A stretch of DNA of 64,000 bases from Rebecca billardiae RCC1528 (GCA_965240325.2 OZ251225.1:1612001-1676000); one strand, 5' to 3'; shown: positions 1-12,370, counted from the first letter of the stretch. Notes: generated by a model not told the origin, from the sequence alone. Translations and numbers: made by a program.

Positions 1-2359
1 GGCGCGCAGATTTTTCACGAACCCACCACAATCACATTCTTCACCCGGACAAATTCAAGCGCAGGCGCACAAGTTTCGAATCCGTCAGAGGAAGCAAAAA
101 GCATTTTGACTAACCATATCGTACCCGCATTTGCCTATCATTCATTCAACGACTACGCGATAAAATAATGTTTAGCGGGAACTCTTGCCCATCTACCCAA
201 GTACCGTACCCATCAAAGATCGAACATGAAAAAATAGAGAGGGCATTGTACCATTGTTGGACACTTGGACTAATGAGGTGTATGATAATGTAGGTACCGA
301 TGGGCGTCTTACTTACTTACGGCAATCGAAGCTTCCATCGGGACAAACCGCCAAGATAGGGGAATCCACGATCGTCCAACCTTCCGCTCAGAAGCTCCCC
401 CCCTAAGACGCTTGGGCCCGCCCGGCCCGTGATGTGCATGCGCAGCGGAGGCGCGCGGTCGAAGTCGCGCTTCGCCGCGTCTGAAAAAGCGCCGTGGTAC
501 CTTTGCGCGCGCTGCGCGCCACTGGGCGCACGGTGGCGGCCGCGCGCCGCCGCGCGGGCCGCATCCTCGCGGCCACTGCCGCCACCGCGAGGCCGCGCGC
601 TCGGGCTGGGTGGGCTGCCAGCCGCGCGTAGGAGCCCGCCGCGCGCGCCCGGCCCGGCTCGCGGCCTACTCGCCGCCCGTGCGCTCGGCACGCGGCCGGC
701 GCGACCCGGGCGGCGTGGCGCGCGAGGTTCGCGCGCCCGCTCGCCGGGCGCGTGAGCGAGTCGGGCGCGTTCGGTCGGCGGCGCCTGAGGGAGCGTGTCC
801 CTCACGAGCTGTAGCGAGCCGGGCTCCCTCGCCTCGACGCCCGAGGCGGTGCGCCGCGCGCGTTCTGTGCCGGTCTGCGGCGGCGCAGTGGCTGCGCTCG
901 CGCACGGATGGCCGCTGGACTTGGATGGGCGCTCTCGAGCGCGTTTGGCGGCGGATCCCACGCGGAGCGCTGGTGCATGCACAGCGACCCGCTCTGTCCG
1001 CCCCCAGCCCGCCTCGTGACGGAGGCCTTGCCCATCGACCGCTCGCGCGCCTCACCGCCGGTGCTAGACCGGAGTCGGGCATGGGCCGCACGCGCCGCGC
1101 GGGCCGCACGCGCCGCGCGGGCCGCGCGCGCGCCCGGTCAGCCCACGAAGGTGGCGCGGCATCTGGCGGCACGCGAGGGCAATGCATTTGCAGCAGCCTA
1201 CAGTACCTTTCAGCTGGCATCTCTGCTCAGCCGGTCGCACTCGTTTCTCGCCTTGCTCAGCGCTCGTGCATCTTCATGCCTGCGGTGCTGGAGGAGTGCC
1301 CTCCTGCTGCAGTCATGACCACTGGCTGCAGCCCTTTGAGTGCGCTAGCTGGCAGCGTTCACAGACATGCGGCGCGCGGCGCGTGCTGCTGTCCGCGCCT
1401 AATGAGCCCACAGCTGTGCTGACCTTGGCACAGCAGGGCACAAAGCGCTGCTATTGCCCATAGCAGTGACAGTGTGCCGAGCCGACTGAGCACCGGCTGC
1501 GCATGCGCACAAGCTGAGCTAGCAGGCCCAGCTAGAGTGTTGGCGAGCGACATGCGCAGTTGATGCAGCCTGGGCCGCCCGAGCGCAGCCGCACACGCCC
1601 GTCTCACGGCCGTGCTAGGCATGCCGTGCCCGTGGCTGTGAGTGCGCGCTGTTCACTCAGCAGTTAGCTGCACTCTGAGCTCTGTACTCACTGAGTCACT
1701 GTAGTGTGCGCGAGCCCGCGCGTGTGCAGTGCCGACAGCTCTGCCAGACTCGCCAGAGCCCGAGCAGCAGCACGGATGTAGGGAACGTACAGCACCTGTT
1801 GAGCGGACGACGCTGCTTGACACCCGTTGCCATGCGCACCTGGGACCGCACCACCCGGGCCCGGCCTGCTGATGAGTAGTGTCGACCGCAACTCAGGCAG
1901 GCGACGAGCAGATAGTCGATTGCTGACATCTGCTTATTGACAATCTGCTTCGATTTCCAACTCCAAGACCAAGTAGCCTGCTGGCTGACTGGCGCCTCGG
2001 CCTCGAGCAGCAGACGAGCAGACAGCAGTGGCTCGTCCGTGGCTTGACGGAGCGGTGCGTACTGGCGTACTGCCGACTGCGCGCGTACGGATGGACTCAG
2101 ACGACTCCCAGTCATGATGATGATGCCTCGCATGAGTCATCACGGATGCACGCCAGTCGCCAGACAGCCTCACGCGCACAGCTGCACGCAAATAGATTAG
2201 ATCGCGGCTCGGGTTGGCGCCCCCCCACTCGGGCAGAGACGGCGACGATGACGCCGGGCCGCGATGGCAGCATTCGCCGCGTGGCGCGTGGTGCCCGCGC
2301 GGCGTGCTCAAGGGCCCAAGGCCGCGCGGCCATGTGGAGCACGCAGCTCGCCCGGTCGT
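1..2359. other. Unassigned left-end region, no gene recognised
   Basis: The first 300 bases are AT-richer. Bases about 420-1140 are extremely GC-rich and low in complexity, with short runs built on a GCCGCACGCGCCGCGCGG unit near 1083-1130. Several stop-free frames cross this stretch on both strands, but they are Arg/Ala/Pro-rich, overlap one another and resemble no protein family I know, so I read them as composition artefacts. From about 1400 to 2350 the sequence is ordinary spacer with no convincing coding signal. The region ends at the stop codon of SMC2, which is transcribed leftward into it, so the SMC2 3' UTR lies here. Confidence 0.6.
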
Positions 2360-3025
2360 TCAGTTGGCCGCCGCGAGCGCGCCGCGCTTGTGCGGCTTCG
2401 CGGCCGCCGGCCTCCCCTTGGCCTTGTCGCCCCCCTCAGGCTCGCTCGAGTTGATGACGGTTCGCGAGACAGTGGAGACGCCTGCGCGCGCCCAGAAGCG
2501 CGCGGGTACGGCCGACCACAGCGCCGCCCCTCAGCTGGTGCGCGCGCGACGGCGCGGCCCGACGTGACGGCGCTGTCGGAACGGGGGGCGCGCGCGCGCG
2601 CGCGCACCGTCCACAAACTGCGTGCGGAAGATGACGTTGGCGTTGTTGAACATGCCCTCCTTGAGCGAGACGATGACGAACTGGGACTGGGTGAAGTGGC
2701 GGCGGATCATCGTGCCGATGTTCTGCGTGTGGGACAGGTCGAGCGCCGCGTCCACCTCGTCGAGGATGTACAGCGGCGCCGGCTTGAAGAGCAGCAGCGC
2801 GAGCACGAGCGAGAGCGCCACCAGCGAGCGCTGCCCGCCTGAGAGCTCGAGCAGGGAGCTCTTCCACACGTCGCCGAGCGCCACGTGGATGCACAGCCCG
2901 TCGTGGATGGTCTGGCCGTCGGGCGGCTGCAGCTTGGCGTTCGAGTGCGGCAGCAGCGTCGAGAAGATCGCGCCGAAGTCCGTGTTCACCTTGGCCCAGG
3001 TCTTCTCGAGCGCCTCCTGCGCGGC

Positions 3026-3059
<34 letters not shown>

Positions 3060-6000
3060 AGAGACGGCGCCGCCGCGGGCGCGCGCGCAGTCAGCCAGCC
3101 GCGTGGCGCGGCGCCTCGGCGGCGCGCGTGGGCGCGGACGCTCGAGCCGGGCGGGTGTGCCGCGCGCACCTTCTTCTTCGCGTCGAGCTCGGCGATCACC
3201 TTCTCGATCTTGCCCTTGTCCGCCTCGATGATGGCCTTCTTGCGGCACAGCTCGTCGTGCTCCGCCTCGGCGCGTTCAAACATCGCGAGGGCCTTCTTGT
3301 TGATCCGCTTCGAGAGCGCGTCGTGCTCGGCGCGGAGCGAGGCGAGGCGCGTGGCGGCGGCGCCGACGTCGCGCGCGCCGAAGTCGTAGTCCGTGCCCGC
3401 CACGCCGAAGTACTTCTCCTCCTCGCCGATCCACGCGTGCTGCCTGAGCAGCGCGCTCACCGCGGCGCCGGCGCTCTCGGCCTCGCGCTTGGCGCGCGCA
3501 AGCTTCTGCTCGCTGCGCTTCGCGTCGAGCTTGGCCTCGTCGACGCGCTTGGCGAGGGCGGCGGCCTCGGCGCGCAGGCTCGACGCGCGCTGCGCGTGCG
3601 CCGCGAGCTGCTCGCGCTGGGCGCCCAGCTGCTCGTCCAGCTCCGCCGCGCGCGCGCGCTTGGCGGCGAGCGCGGCTTCCATGGCTGACGCCTCGGCCGC
3701 GATCGCGGCGGCGTCGCGCTCGGCCGCGTCGGCCTGCGCGAGCAGCGCGGTGCGCTCGTCGTCGGTGGAGGCCTGCGCGAGGCGCGCGCGCTCGGCCTCG
3801 TCGCGCGCGGCGCCGAGGCCCTTCGCCAGCCGCGCCACCGCCTTCTTCTCCTCGCCGATCTGCTTCTTGAGCAGCTTGAGCTGCGCGCCGTGGTCCTTGG
3901 AGAACGCGTCCTGCTGCTGCCGCAGCTCGGCGATGCGCGCGCGCGCACACGCCTCGGCGGCGTGCGCGCTCGCCTGCGCGGCGTCGCACGCCTTCGCGTC
4001 GGCGGCGAGCGCGTCGCGCGCGGCGAGGAGCTGCCCGTACGCCGACGCCGCCAGCCGCTCACGCGCCAGCTGCTGCGCCTGCTCCGAGAGCTGAAGCTCG
4101 CCCTGCAGCCGGGCCGCCTCGTCCGCCTCGGCCGCGGCGCGCTCGAGCCGCGCGCCGAGCTCGCGCGCGCCCGCCTCGGCGGCGTCGGCGTCGGCGCGGA
4201 GGGTGCGCAGCTGGCCCATGCGCGCGAGGAGGCCCTCGCCCGCGGGCGCGCGCGAGCCGCCCGTCAGCGTGCCCTGCGGGTTGAACAGGTCGCCCTGCAG
4301 CGTGACGCACGCGACGCCGACTCGCTTGTCGAACGCGCACGCGCGCGCCGCGTCCGCGTCCGCGCACACGAGCGCGCCGCCGAACGCGTACTGCACGGCG
4401 GCCTCGAGGTCGGCGTCGTACTCGAGCAGCTCGAGCGGCGACCACACACTGCCCGCGCCCACGAGCTTCCGCGCCGCCTCGAGCTTCGCCGCGGGCACCG
4501 CCTTGGCCGCGATCCGGTTGAGCGGAACGAACGTCGTGCGGCGCGCGAGCTTGCCGCGCTCCAGCAGCTGCTTCGCGGTGCCGTCCGTGTCCACGACGAC
4601 GTGGTGCAGCCGGCCGCCGGCGGCGACCTCGAGCGCGACGGCCATGCGCTGCTCGGTGACGCGCACCAGCTCGACGATCGGCCCCTTCACGCGCGACGCG
4701 TCGAACGACGACGACGGCTTGGCGTACTCGAAGCGCGCAGCCGAGAGCCGCGCGCCCAGCGCGTCGGCCTTGGCGCGCGCGCCCGCGGCCGCGGTCTCGC
4801 GCTCGCGGTGCTCGGCCGTGAGGGAGGCGACGGCGGACTCGCTGGCGGCGAGGGCAGAGAGGCGCTCGCGCGCGGCGGCCTCCGCCGAGACCAGCCCGTC
4901 GAGCTCCGCCTGCAGCGCCTCGCCCTCCTTCTTTGCGCCGCGCAGCTTCTTGTCCGCGTCGCCGAGCTCCTTAGCCACGTGCTTGGCGCGCAGCGCCGCC
5001 TGCTTGGCGGCCGAGACGGCGGCGGTCTGCGCGTCGGCCGCGGCCTGGATCTGCGCGGTGAGCGTGTTCGCCGTGGCGTCCGCGCCCACGCCCAGCTGCG
5101 CCTCGTACGTCGCCTCGCGCTGCCGCAGCTGCTCGGCCGCCGCGTCGTGCTCGGCGGTGAGCGCGTCGACACGCTCGCTGAGCGCGCCCGCGTCAGCCTC
5201 GGCGCCCTGTGCCGACAGCTCCTTGGCAGCGGCGCGATGCGCCGCGGCGGCGTCGCGCTCGCGCTGCGCGGCGTCGCGCTTGTGCGTGTACGCGGCCGTC
5301 GCCTTCACCACCTCGCGCTCGAGCTCCTCCGCCTCGCCCTCCAGCGCGCGGAACGCCGCGCTCGTCTGGCGCTCGCGCTCGGCAAGAGCCGCCTCGGCGT
5401 CCGCCTCGCGCGCCGCCTTGTCGCGCGCGGCGTTCTCGATGGTGAGCAGCTGGCGCGCGTGCTCGGTCTTCGCGGCGTCGGCGGCGGCGGCGGCACCCTC
5501 GCGCGCCTGGCGTGCCGCGTGGTACTCGTGCGCCGTGCACAGCCGCTCGAGCCGCTCGCACTCCGCGGAGGACGCGGTGAAGGCCATGAACTGCGAGCGC
5601 TCCGAGCGGAGCTTGTCGAGCGTCGGCGAGATCTCGTCCTCGAGCACCTTCTTGATCTCGTCGACCTTGGCGTCCTTCTTCTCGATCGTCTTGACGGCGG
5701 ACTCGCGCTTCATCTCGAACATCCGCGTGCCCGCCGCCTCCTCGATCATGCCGAGCACCTCGGGCGGCTTCATGTTGATCACCTTGGTGATCCGCCCCTG
5801 CATGATGAGGAAGTGCGGGTTGTTCACGTTCAGCTGCACGGAGTGGAAGAGGTTCTGCACGCGGCTGAGCTGCGCGGTGTGCCCGTTGATCAGGTACTTG
5901 TTCCGCCCGCCGATCACCACCTGCCGCGTCACCGTGATCTGCTCGAACTCCTCGTAGCCGACCGGGCTGTGCTCGCGCTCCGAGTTGTTGAACACGATCG

Positions 6001-6238
6001 TCACGCTCGCCTTCGTCACGCCCGCCTGCCCCTGCTTGTACACGAGCTCGTTCAGGTTGCCCGCGCGGACCTGTGAGAGGTTCGAGATGCCGAGCACGAA
6101 GCAGATCGAGTCGAGGATGTTCGACTTGCCCGACCCGTTCAGCCCCGTGATCGCGTTGAATCGGCGGTCGAAGCCAGCGATGACTGTGCGCGTCGCGTAC
6201 GACTTGAAGCCGTCGACGATGATCTCCTCGATGTACAT
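2360..6238 (-). CDS. SMC2: SMC2, condensin ATPase subunit (3 exons)
   Basis: Core subunit of condensin I and II; it pairs with SMC4 and uses ATP to loop and compact mitotic chromosomes. Exons on the minus strand are 6238-3170, 3016-2608 and 2481-2360, giving 1199 residues, close to the usual size. Walker A is GLNGSGKSN (residues 32-40). Long coiled coils flank a hinge at about 516-674 that carries the SMC2-type GTLTGGSR motif. The signature LSGGQ (about 1081-1085) and Walker B LYILDEVDAALD (about 1105-1116) lie in exon 2. The last intron restores the conserved C-terminal FVDGVSTVSRTVIN, whereas reading through gives an arginine-rich tail, so the splice is well supported. Intron 1 (153 bp) carries a (GCC)n run and is stop-free in frame. 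The start is the family-typical MYIEEI; in-frame codons upstream are not conserved. It lies head-to-head with the cyclophilin gene. Confidence 0.96.
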
Positions 6239-6487
6239 GGTGCCACGCAGGCCTACGCGCGCTGCCGCGCTCGCTCGCCCCGCCGCTGCTGCGAGCCTGC
6301 CGCTCGCTCCTCTCCCCGCGCGCGCTGCCGCACGCTTGCAGCGCCCGCGCTGCTGCTGCTCTCTCGGGAGCAACCGGCTGGTGCACACACCTCTCCTCCT
6401 CGCCAGTTCAAATGCCGCAATGGCGGCCAGAGTCCGGACCAGCCACTCTGATAGCCGGACTTTGTCTGGCAGTGCCGGCCGGCCGCC
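6239..6487. promoter_or_regulatory. Bidirectional spacer between SMC2 and cyclophilin
   Basis: These 249 bp separate the two start codons and must hold both promoters and both 5' UTRs. I see no TATA-like element. The half next to SMC2 is rich in GCC/GCG repeats and CTGCTGCTGC-like runs. The function is inferred from geometry only. Confidence 0.55.
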
Positions 6488-7129
6488 ATGGCCATGCGCG
6501 CGCTCGTCGTGCTCATGCTCGCGCGGGACGTGGTGAGTCTGCGGCACTGGCCGAGCGTCCTGACGAGGGGCACGCGGCTGAGCGCGCAAGGCAGCGGCAC
6601 GCGGATGCTCTTCGGCCTCGGCCGGCCGCCACCACCTCAGGCCGAGGTGACGAGCAGGTGCTTTCTCGACGTGTGCGTGCTCAGCCCGGCTGGAGACAGC
6701 AAGTTCGAGGTGGGTCGCCTCGAGCTCTCGCTCTTTGAGAACGACGCGCCGCTCTCGTGCGCGCGCTTTCGGGCGTTGTGCTCCGGAGAGGGCGGCGCGT
6801 CCTACAAGGGCTCCACGTTCCACCGCACGCTCAGGGAGTTCATCGTGCAAGGCGGGAAGCTCGACGAGGCCGTGGAGCCCTTCGTCGAAGCTGCCAACGG
6901 GTTGCGCCACATCGAGGGCGCGCTTTCCATGAGCAACGACGGCGGATCATCGACCTCGGAATTCTTCGTCACGCTGCGGGAGGCGCCGGAGCTCGACGGA
7001 GACTTTTGCGTGTTCGGGCAGGTGAGCGGCGGCATGAAGGAGGTTGTGCGCGACATCGACCGGCGGGCGGGCTCGGTCGACGGCGAGCCGTGGTGCACGT
7101 ACGTCATCACCGGCGGGGGCGTCTTGTGA
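6488..7129 (+). CDS. Cyclophilin-type peptidyl-prolyl isomerase, targeted
   Basis: Single-exon gene of 213 residues. Residues 1-50 are an N-terminal extension beginning with a hydrophobic segment (MAMRALVVLMLA) followed by a Ser/Arg/Gly-rich stretch, which suggests import into the ER, plastid or mitochondrion. The cyclophilin fold spans about 57-213, with FHRTLREFIVQGG (catalytic Arg at 113), LSMSNDGGSSTSEFFVTL and VFGQV. The position that is Trp in human CypA (WLDG) is Glu here (ELDG, 168-171), and the downstream active-site His is absent. It may therefore be a divergent, possibly cyclosporin-insensitive form. The first ATG of the frame was chosen; a second Met two codons later would also work. 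It shares its promoter region with SMC2. Confidence 0.88.
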   Translation: MAMRALVVLMLARDVVSLRHWPSVLTRGTRLSAQGSGTRMLFGLGRPPPPQAEVTSRCFLDVCVLSPAGDSKFEVGRLELSLFENDAPLSCARFRALCSGEGGASYKGSTFHRTLREFIVQGGKLDEAVEPFVEAANGLRHIEGALSMSNDGGSSTSEFFVTLREAPELDGDFCVFGQVSGGMKEVVRDIDRRAGSVDGEPWCTYVITGGGVL

Positions 7130-7679
7130 GCGCGCTACCAATGCGCTTCGACTGCGTTCCCACATGGCGCCGGCGAGAGCCGAGGCCGGCTTCAAATTCG
7201 GCGAGCGCGAGTTCTGCCGTGTGCGTCGGCCCCCCGCCTTGGCCACCCCGCTGCTTAGTTACGAGACGCGCGCCCGCGCCTGCCCGCGGCCTGGGCCATT
7301 CTGCATTCACCGCAGATATGTTACATACATCGGCCAATTCATCATGCATGACAGTCACACTCGTAGCAGCGGCACCGTCAGCGTCAAGCGATCCACTTAG
7401 GAGCCGCTGCAGCGACGGAGTTGGCGCGCCGGTTGGTCACAAAGGCAAAGCGGTCGCCTCGGCATTATCGCGCTTTTCCGCTTTTCCGCTTTTCCGCCCA
7501 ACCGGCAACCGTCTTCCCCAATAGGCGCGTTCAGGCTCAGGTTACTTAGTAATTCGGCCGCGGGGCCACCGGACTTCGCCGCGGCCCTGCACTGGCTCCA
7601 CAGCTGGCGCACGCGTGCGTCCACCTTGCCCTGGGGTTCGCCCGAGGGTGGTGTTCGCTCGGCGAGTCCAGCCCCCAGG
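7130..7679. other. Spacer between cyclophilin and the 7680 gene
   Basis: This is 550 bp without a recognisable gene. It contains a short pyrimidine-rich direct repeat (CGCTTTTCCG repeated three times near 7470-7497). It presumably holds the cyclophilin 3' end and the promoter of the next gene, which runs the same way. Confidence 0.5.
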
Positions 7680-10600
7680 ATGTCGCACACGCGCACGGAC
7701 CTCGAGTTCCTATTCACGGGGAAGAAGGGCAACACCCCGCTGTGCATCCTGTGCTGGGCGCGACCCTATCAGAACGACAAGAAGGAGACGATCATCTACT
7801 TTGAGGACCGAACAGTGGTCGAGGTCGAGAACAGCCTCACATTCCGGGAGATCAAGTACCGGCACTCATATCCCGCTCCTCCGCACAGGGTACACCCCGC
7901 GACCGATCGCACCTGCCGCCGCGCGCCGCCTCTCACGCCCGAGCCCTCGTACCGCGCCGCGCTGCGCCGGATGTTGTGCCGCGGCCAGGTGAGGATCCTG
8001 TGGTCGAGGCTGAGATGCGCATGGTCGTGCATGGAGTCCAGGAACAAGTCGCTGCCCGCGGCCGAGTTTGAGAGCTCCTTCACGGCCGTGACCGACGAGG
8101 TGCGCATGCGGGCGCATGGGCCCAGACCGACCCGCGCACGCGAGCCGATCACGCGCGGTGGCTCACGCGGAGCGCGCGCGCTGGTGTGCGCTCACGGCGC
8201 GCGCAGAAGGCGAGCCTGGTCTCGATGGGCTTCGACGGCTCGGAGGTGCTCGTGCTGCAGACAACCTCGGGCGAGATCGAGCCGTCGCTGGACCTCGTCA
8301 CGAGCATGAACCGCGTCCTGTCCCACACGGGCGACGCGAACGGCGCTGAGCCGGCCGGCGCGGCGAGTGGCGGCAGCGGCAGCGGCAGCGGCAGCGGCAG
8401 CGGCAGCGGCGCCGGTGGGGCCTCCGGCGGCGGAGGCGGCGGTGGTGCGCGCGGCGCGGGCGCTCGCGCGCGGCGCGAGCCGGCCGGCGCGCCGGCCGAG
8501 CCCACTGAGGAGGACCGCGAGGAGGAGGCGCGCCGGCTCGCGCTGCAGATGGAGCTGATCGAGGCGGAGGCGGCCGAGAAGGACCGCGTGCAGCGCAAGA
8601 AGGAGAAGAAGAAGAAGCGGCAGCAGAAGCAGCGGGAGAAGAAGAACACGACGAGCGGCGGCGCCAAGGCCGAGGACGGCGCGGGCGAGGACGACGGCGC
8701 GGACGAGCACGACGCGGACGGCGAGCCCAAGCCCGCCTCCGACGGCAGCGGCGCGCCGGCCGCCGCGGAGCAGGACGCAGAGGAGAGCTCGTCGGCTGGT
8801 GAGGATGGCGAGGAGGACGAGCTGCTGGGAGAGCTGCTGAGCGCACGGCGGGCGGCCGGCGCACACGGCGCGGGCGCGCACGCGGCCGCGGCCATCAAGC
8901 CCCGCTTGGCCCCGGCCGCCACGACCAGCTCGCACGCGGAGCGCTCCGGAGGCGGCGGCCGGCAGTCGGCGACCGCCGGCTCTCCCGGCGCGTCGGCAAA
9001 GTCGGCGGCGGCCGCATCGGCGCGCACGCTGGGAAGCCCACCCGCGCGCGCGGGCGCGACGCCATCGGGGGGCGAGTGGGGCAGCTCGCCGCAGTGGTTC
9101 TCGTCGCGGAGCACGGGCGGCGCCTCGCCGTCCCCGCCCGCCGCCGGCGCGTCGAAAGCCGCGGCGCGCGGCGGCGGCGTCACAGAGGCTGCTGCGCGGC
9201 AGCCGCCAAACAGGGCCGCGGCCGCGGCGGCCGCTGCCGCTTGGCCCTCCGCCGCCGCCCCAAGCCCGCCGCCCGCCTCGCACGTCTCGCCTGGGTCGAC
9301 GTGGTCGGACAAGCTCAAGCGAGCGCCGCCCGCCTCGTCCGCGATGCCACAGGCAGCGCAGATGACGGAGCAGCCGCGGCTGCCCTCGGCCGCGCACGCC
9401 GCGCCGGCGCCTCCGGTGGTCCGAGCCGGCACACCAGCGGGCGCCCACGGCGCTGGCGGCGGCAACTGCGACAGCAGCTCGGGCAATGGCGGCAGCGGCG
9501 GCAGCGAGCCGGCGGCCGCTTCGGATGCCTCGCCCTCCGCACCGCCGCCGCGCCTCGCGCCGCACCAGCTCGGCGCCGACCCTCCCCGGCCGGAGCGGCG
9601 CGCTGCCAGCTTCAGCGGCGTGCTGCCCGTCGGTGCCGCGGCCGGCGCCTCCACCGCCGCGCAGCCTCCGCCTGGCTTCGAGTCGATCGTCGAGCAGATC
9701 GGGAACGGCGATGCGAGCGGCATGCTCGACCAGGTCGGGCTGCAGCCCCACGGCAGCTCCGCCGTGGCCCCCACCTCCGCTATGCGCTCACGATCGCTTG
9801 ACTCGTACTCTCAGCCGGCGGCGCTCGCAGCCTCGGGCAGAGACGCGCGGAGCGGCGCCGCGGGCCGTTCGGCGGAGCACGCGCCTTCCGCAGGGCTCGG
9901 CGGCTGGTTGGCGTGGCAGCCCGGCGCGGCCGCACGGCCACATGCCGCTGACGACGGCGCCACCGCGGTGGCGGAGCGCGCCGTTCTGCAGCAGCGCGTG
10001 GGCGATCTCGAGCAGGAGCTCATGCGCGCGCGCTCGGCTGCGGGCGCCCTGGAGGCCCGGCTTGCTGAGACCGAGGTGTGTGTGCGCACCCGCGCGGGGG
10101 CGGGCGCTGTCCACGGGGCTTGGCGCGCGAACGGCCAGTCGCCGTGGCCTCGGGGCGACCAGCGCGCCCACGCACCACGCCCGCGCGCGCTCATCGCGCC
10201 CGCGCGTGCGTGCGCGCGCTCCCGTGCCCCCGGCGCCCCGCGCGCGCGCAGGCCAAGCACCGTGCGGAGGTCTCGGCGCTGCGCGACAAGCTCAACGTCG
10301 CGCTGCAGTGGGCCATGCAGGCCATGGGCTCGGAGCAAGCGATGCAGCTGCAGGTCGGCGCGGCCCAGCCGCCGCCGCTGTCCGCTCGCGCTCCTGGCTC
10401 GTCCGTGGGCGCCGGTCCGGCCAGGTCAGCAGGCTCGGGTTGCACCAGTTGCGCGGTCGGTGCTGCGACTCACCACGGCGCCCCCAGCGCTGGCCTCGTG
10501 CCGACCTCGCAGCAGCACCTCGCCGCCGCTCAGCCCGCGATCAGTCAGGTGGCCGGCCCAGCGCTGGCATCAGCGCACCGGGAGGTCGATCCGGGCAGCT

Positions 10601-10683
10601 TGGCCTCCATGCGCGCCGGCTGGGGTGGGATTGGCCAGGTCGCCGGCATCGGAATGACGAGCAGCAGCCTATGGAGCGCATGA
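7680..10683 (+). CDS. Unrecognised low-complexity protein with coiled coils
   Basis: I do not recognise this family. The first ATG of the frame is at 7680 and begins MSHTRTDLEFLFTGKKGN, a compact well-ordered N-terminus. Exon 1 runs to 8099, an intron to 8206, exon 2 from 8207 to 10075, an intron to 10251, and the last exon from 10252 to 10683; all joins keep phase 0. Exon 1 probably hides another small intron between about 7856 and 7993, because codon bias collapses there, but I cannot fix its borders. Exon 2 opens with a UBA-like stretch (KASLVSMGFDGSEVLVLQ). It continues into a Gly/Ser run, a Lys/Glu-rich charged coil and a long Ala/Pro/Ser/Gly-rich disordered region. A coiled coil (VLQQRVGDLEQELMRA) crosses the last intron. 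The pattern suggests a cytoplasmic scaffold or RNA/ubiquitin-linked protein; that is inference only. Confidence 0.7.
8371..8415 (+). repeat. GGCAGC hexanucleotide run in coding sequence
   Basis: A run of the six-base unit GGCAGC encodes a Gly-Ser tract in the unrecognised protein at 7680-10683, just after its UBA-like segment. It is in frame and looks like a flexible linker that has grown by slippage. Confidence 0.75.
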
Positions 10684-12285
10684 TCTGAGTTCCGCTGCCT
10701 GAGCCAGCAAGCCGCTTTGCGGCGCTCGCCGCTCGCGTTGCTCGATTGGTACACAGCAACTGGACGGTAACTAGTAGCCAGCCTGTCGAAGCGAGAGTCA
10801 GAGTGTGAACGCCTGCCAGTCAGGCCAGTGAGTGTGAGTTACTTCAGTTCAACTGGCATCAGGCCGGAGCCAGGCTGCGCGCGCGCACGCGGCTGCCAGG
10901 CGCCGCACGGCAAGGCTGCCGCCCCGCTGCTCAGTCAGGACTTCCGAGAGTCTCCCGCCGCGCTGCTCCCGGGGTACCCGGGGCCCCGGGGGAGCAGTTC
11001 CGCTGACTCACATTCGTCAGCTTATATTTCACTGCGCATCACAGTATCAGAGTGCTCAGTGTCACTGATTCAGTGACTCAGATGAGTGTGACTGCTCCGA
11101 TCGGGCCTTTATTCAGACAATCAGACGTCGTGCTAGACCGGGCCGACCGACGTTGAACTACAGCCATCCGCCAGGGAATCTGACCGAAGAGCGGCTTGCA
11201 CCTCAATCTGCCTGACGCGGCGGGCATCGGTCGCGGACTGTGTGATGCCTTCAGATGCGGCGTCTAGCTCATTAACTACCGCTACGGAGTTCGGAATACA
11301 GATATTGGACCCCGACTCCGCTCCGACGACACTACGACTGAGTCTGAATCGTGGCACCAACGTCGACTTGTTGTCGATCTGGCACTTCCCGCCGACGAAT
11401 CCGTCCGCAGCGCCGCCGGCCCCGGCTCCGTGGCGTCTGTCATAAGCCAGGTGGAGGGGGTCCATGGATGAGCTCTGTAGAACTCAATTGACTACTGCTA
11501 CTGGTCACTGTATCCACCCCCCGTACTGCGGGCAAGGTGCGCTCAGAGTCAGGGCACCACTGCCACTGGCCGTGAACGCGAGGCGGCGGGCAAAACGACG
11601 ACGACACTGAAGAGCCGCTGCATCCATCGTCACATGGACGTTTTTACTACGGTAGATCCGGGTACTTGTTTGCACGTCATCGTCCGGCTCTCATCGGCTT
11701 GCTCAGAAGTGCCTACCCGTACTGTACGGTCAGGCTCGTCGCCACGTCGACTTCGCGAAGCACTTTCGGACGGTACGTGCACACTCCCCAAGCACTTTCG
11801 GTACGTCGCCCCCCGCCCGTGCGGCGGGACTCCTGCCGCACCCGCGCTGCTCAGCACAAGGGATGTTTTGCTAGGGTAATTTGCAAATGACGAGTCATGA
11901 CATGATTCCACTTCTCACTGCAAGGCTGATGTGCAATGCAGTTCGGTGCGCGGGTCGGACGCACGGAGCTTGCGCGTGCCGTGTGCGGGCTCGCGCGTTC
12001 TCTTAGGTACCCGTGTTTTGATTCAGCCAGCGCCAATACCCCCTTGTGCCCGCGGGCGTTCCCAGCAGTCGTGGACTGATGAGGCCATTCACATCGTGAT
12101 ACGTGGTGGCGTGCACGTCATCGAACTGGCATGCATTCAGCCTGCGGCTGGTGCCAACCGTCACCGTGTGACCCGTACTCGGCCCGACAGCAGTACGGGT
12201 GCCCCCAGTCATCATCGGACTGAGCCGTCAGACTTCAGGCCATTCACTCTCGTCATTCAGCTCGGGTGGTGGGCGTTATTGTACA

Positions 12286-12310
12286 ATATATATATATATA
12301 TATATATATA
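12286..12310. repeat. Short (AT)n microsatellite
   Basis: About 25 bp of uninterrupted AT dinucleotides. It is separated from the much longer array at 12374-12494 by 63 bp of unique sequence. Confidence 0.95.
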
Positions 12311-12370
12311 CATACTACATAGGATATACCGCCGACCGTGCGCGGCTGGCCGCCATCATGATCATGAATA

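Noticed and set aside
66-86. A tRNA B-box-like GTTTCGAATCCG
   Set aside because: The bases on either side do not pair into a T-stem and no A-box or acceptor stem lies at the right distance.
317-1422. Several overlapping open frames in the GC-rich left end
   Set aside because: Both strands and several phases are open at once, composition is Arg/Ala/Pro-rich, and none shows a domain.
3890-6076. A 728-codon plus-strand frame across SMC2
   Set aside because: Antisense shadow of the SMC2 coiled coil; Arg/Leu/Val-rich and without a family match.
11133-11465. A 110-codon minus-strand frame with an ESGSNICI motif, at first glance like a retroelement protease
   Set aside because: Only a short motif resembles the DSG core and the flanking sequence does not continue a retroelement; kept as spacer.
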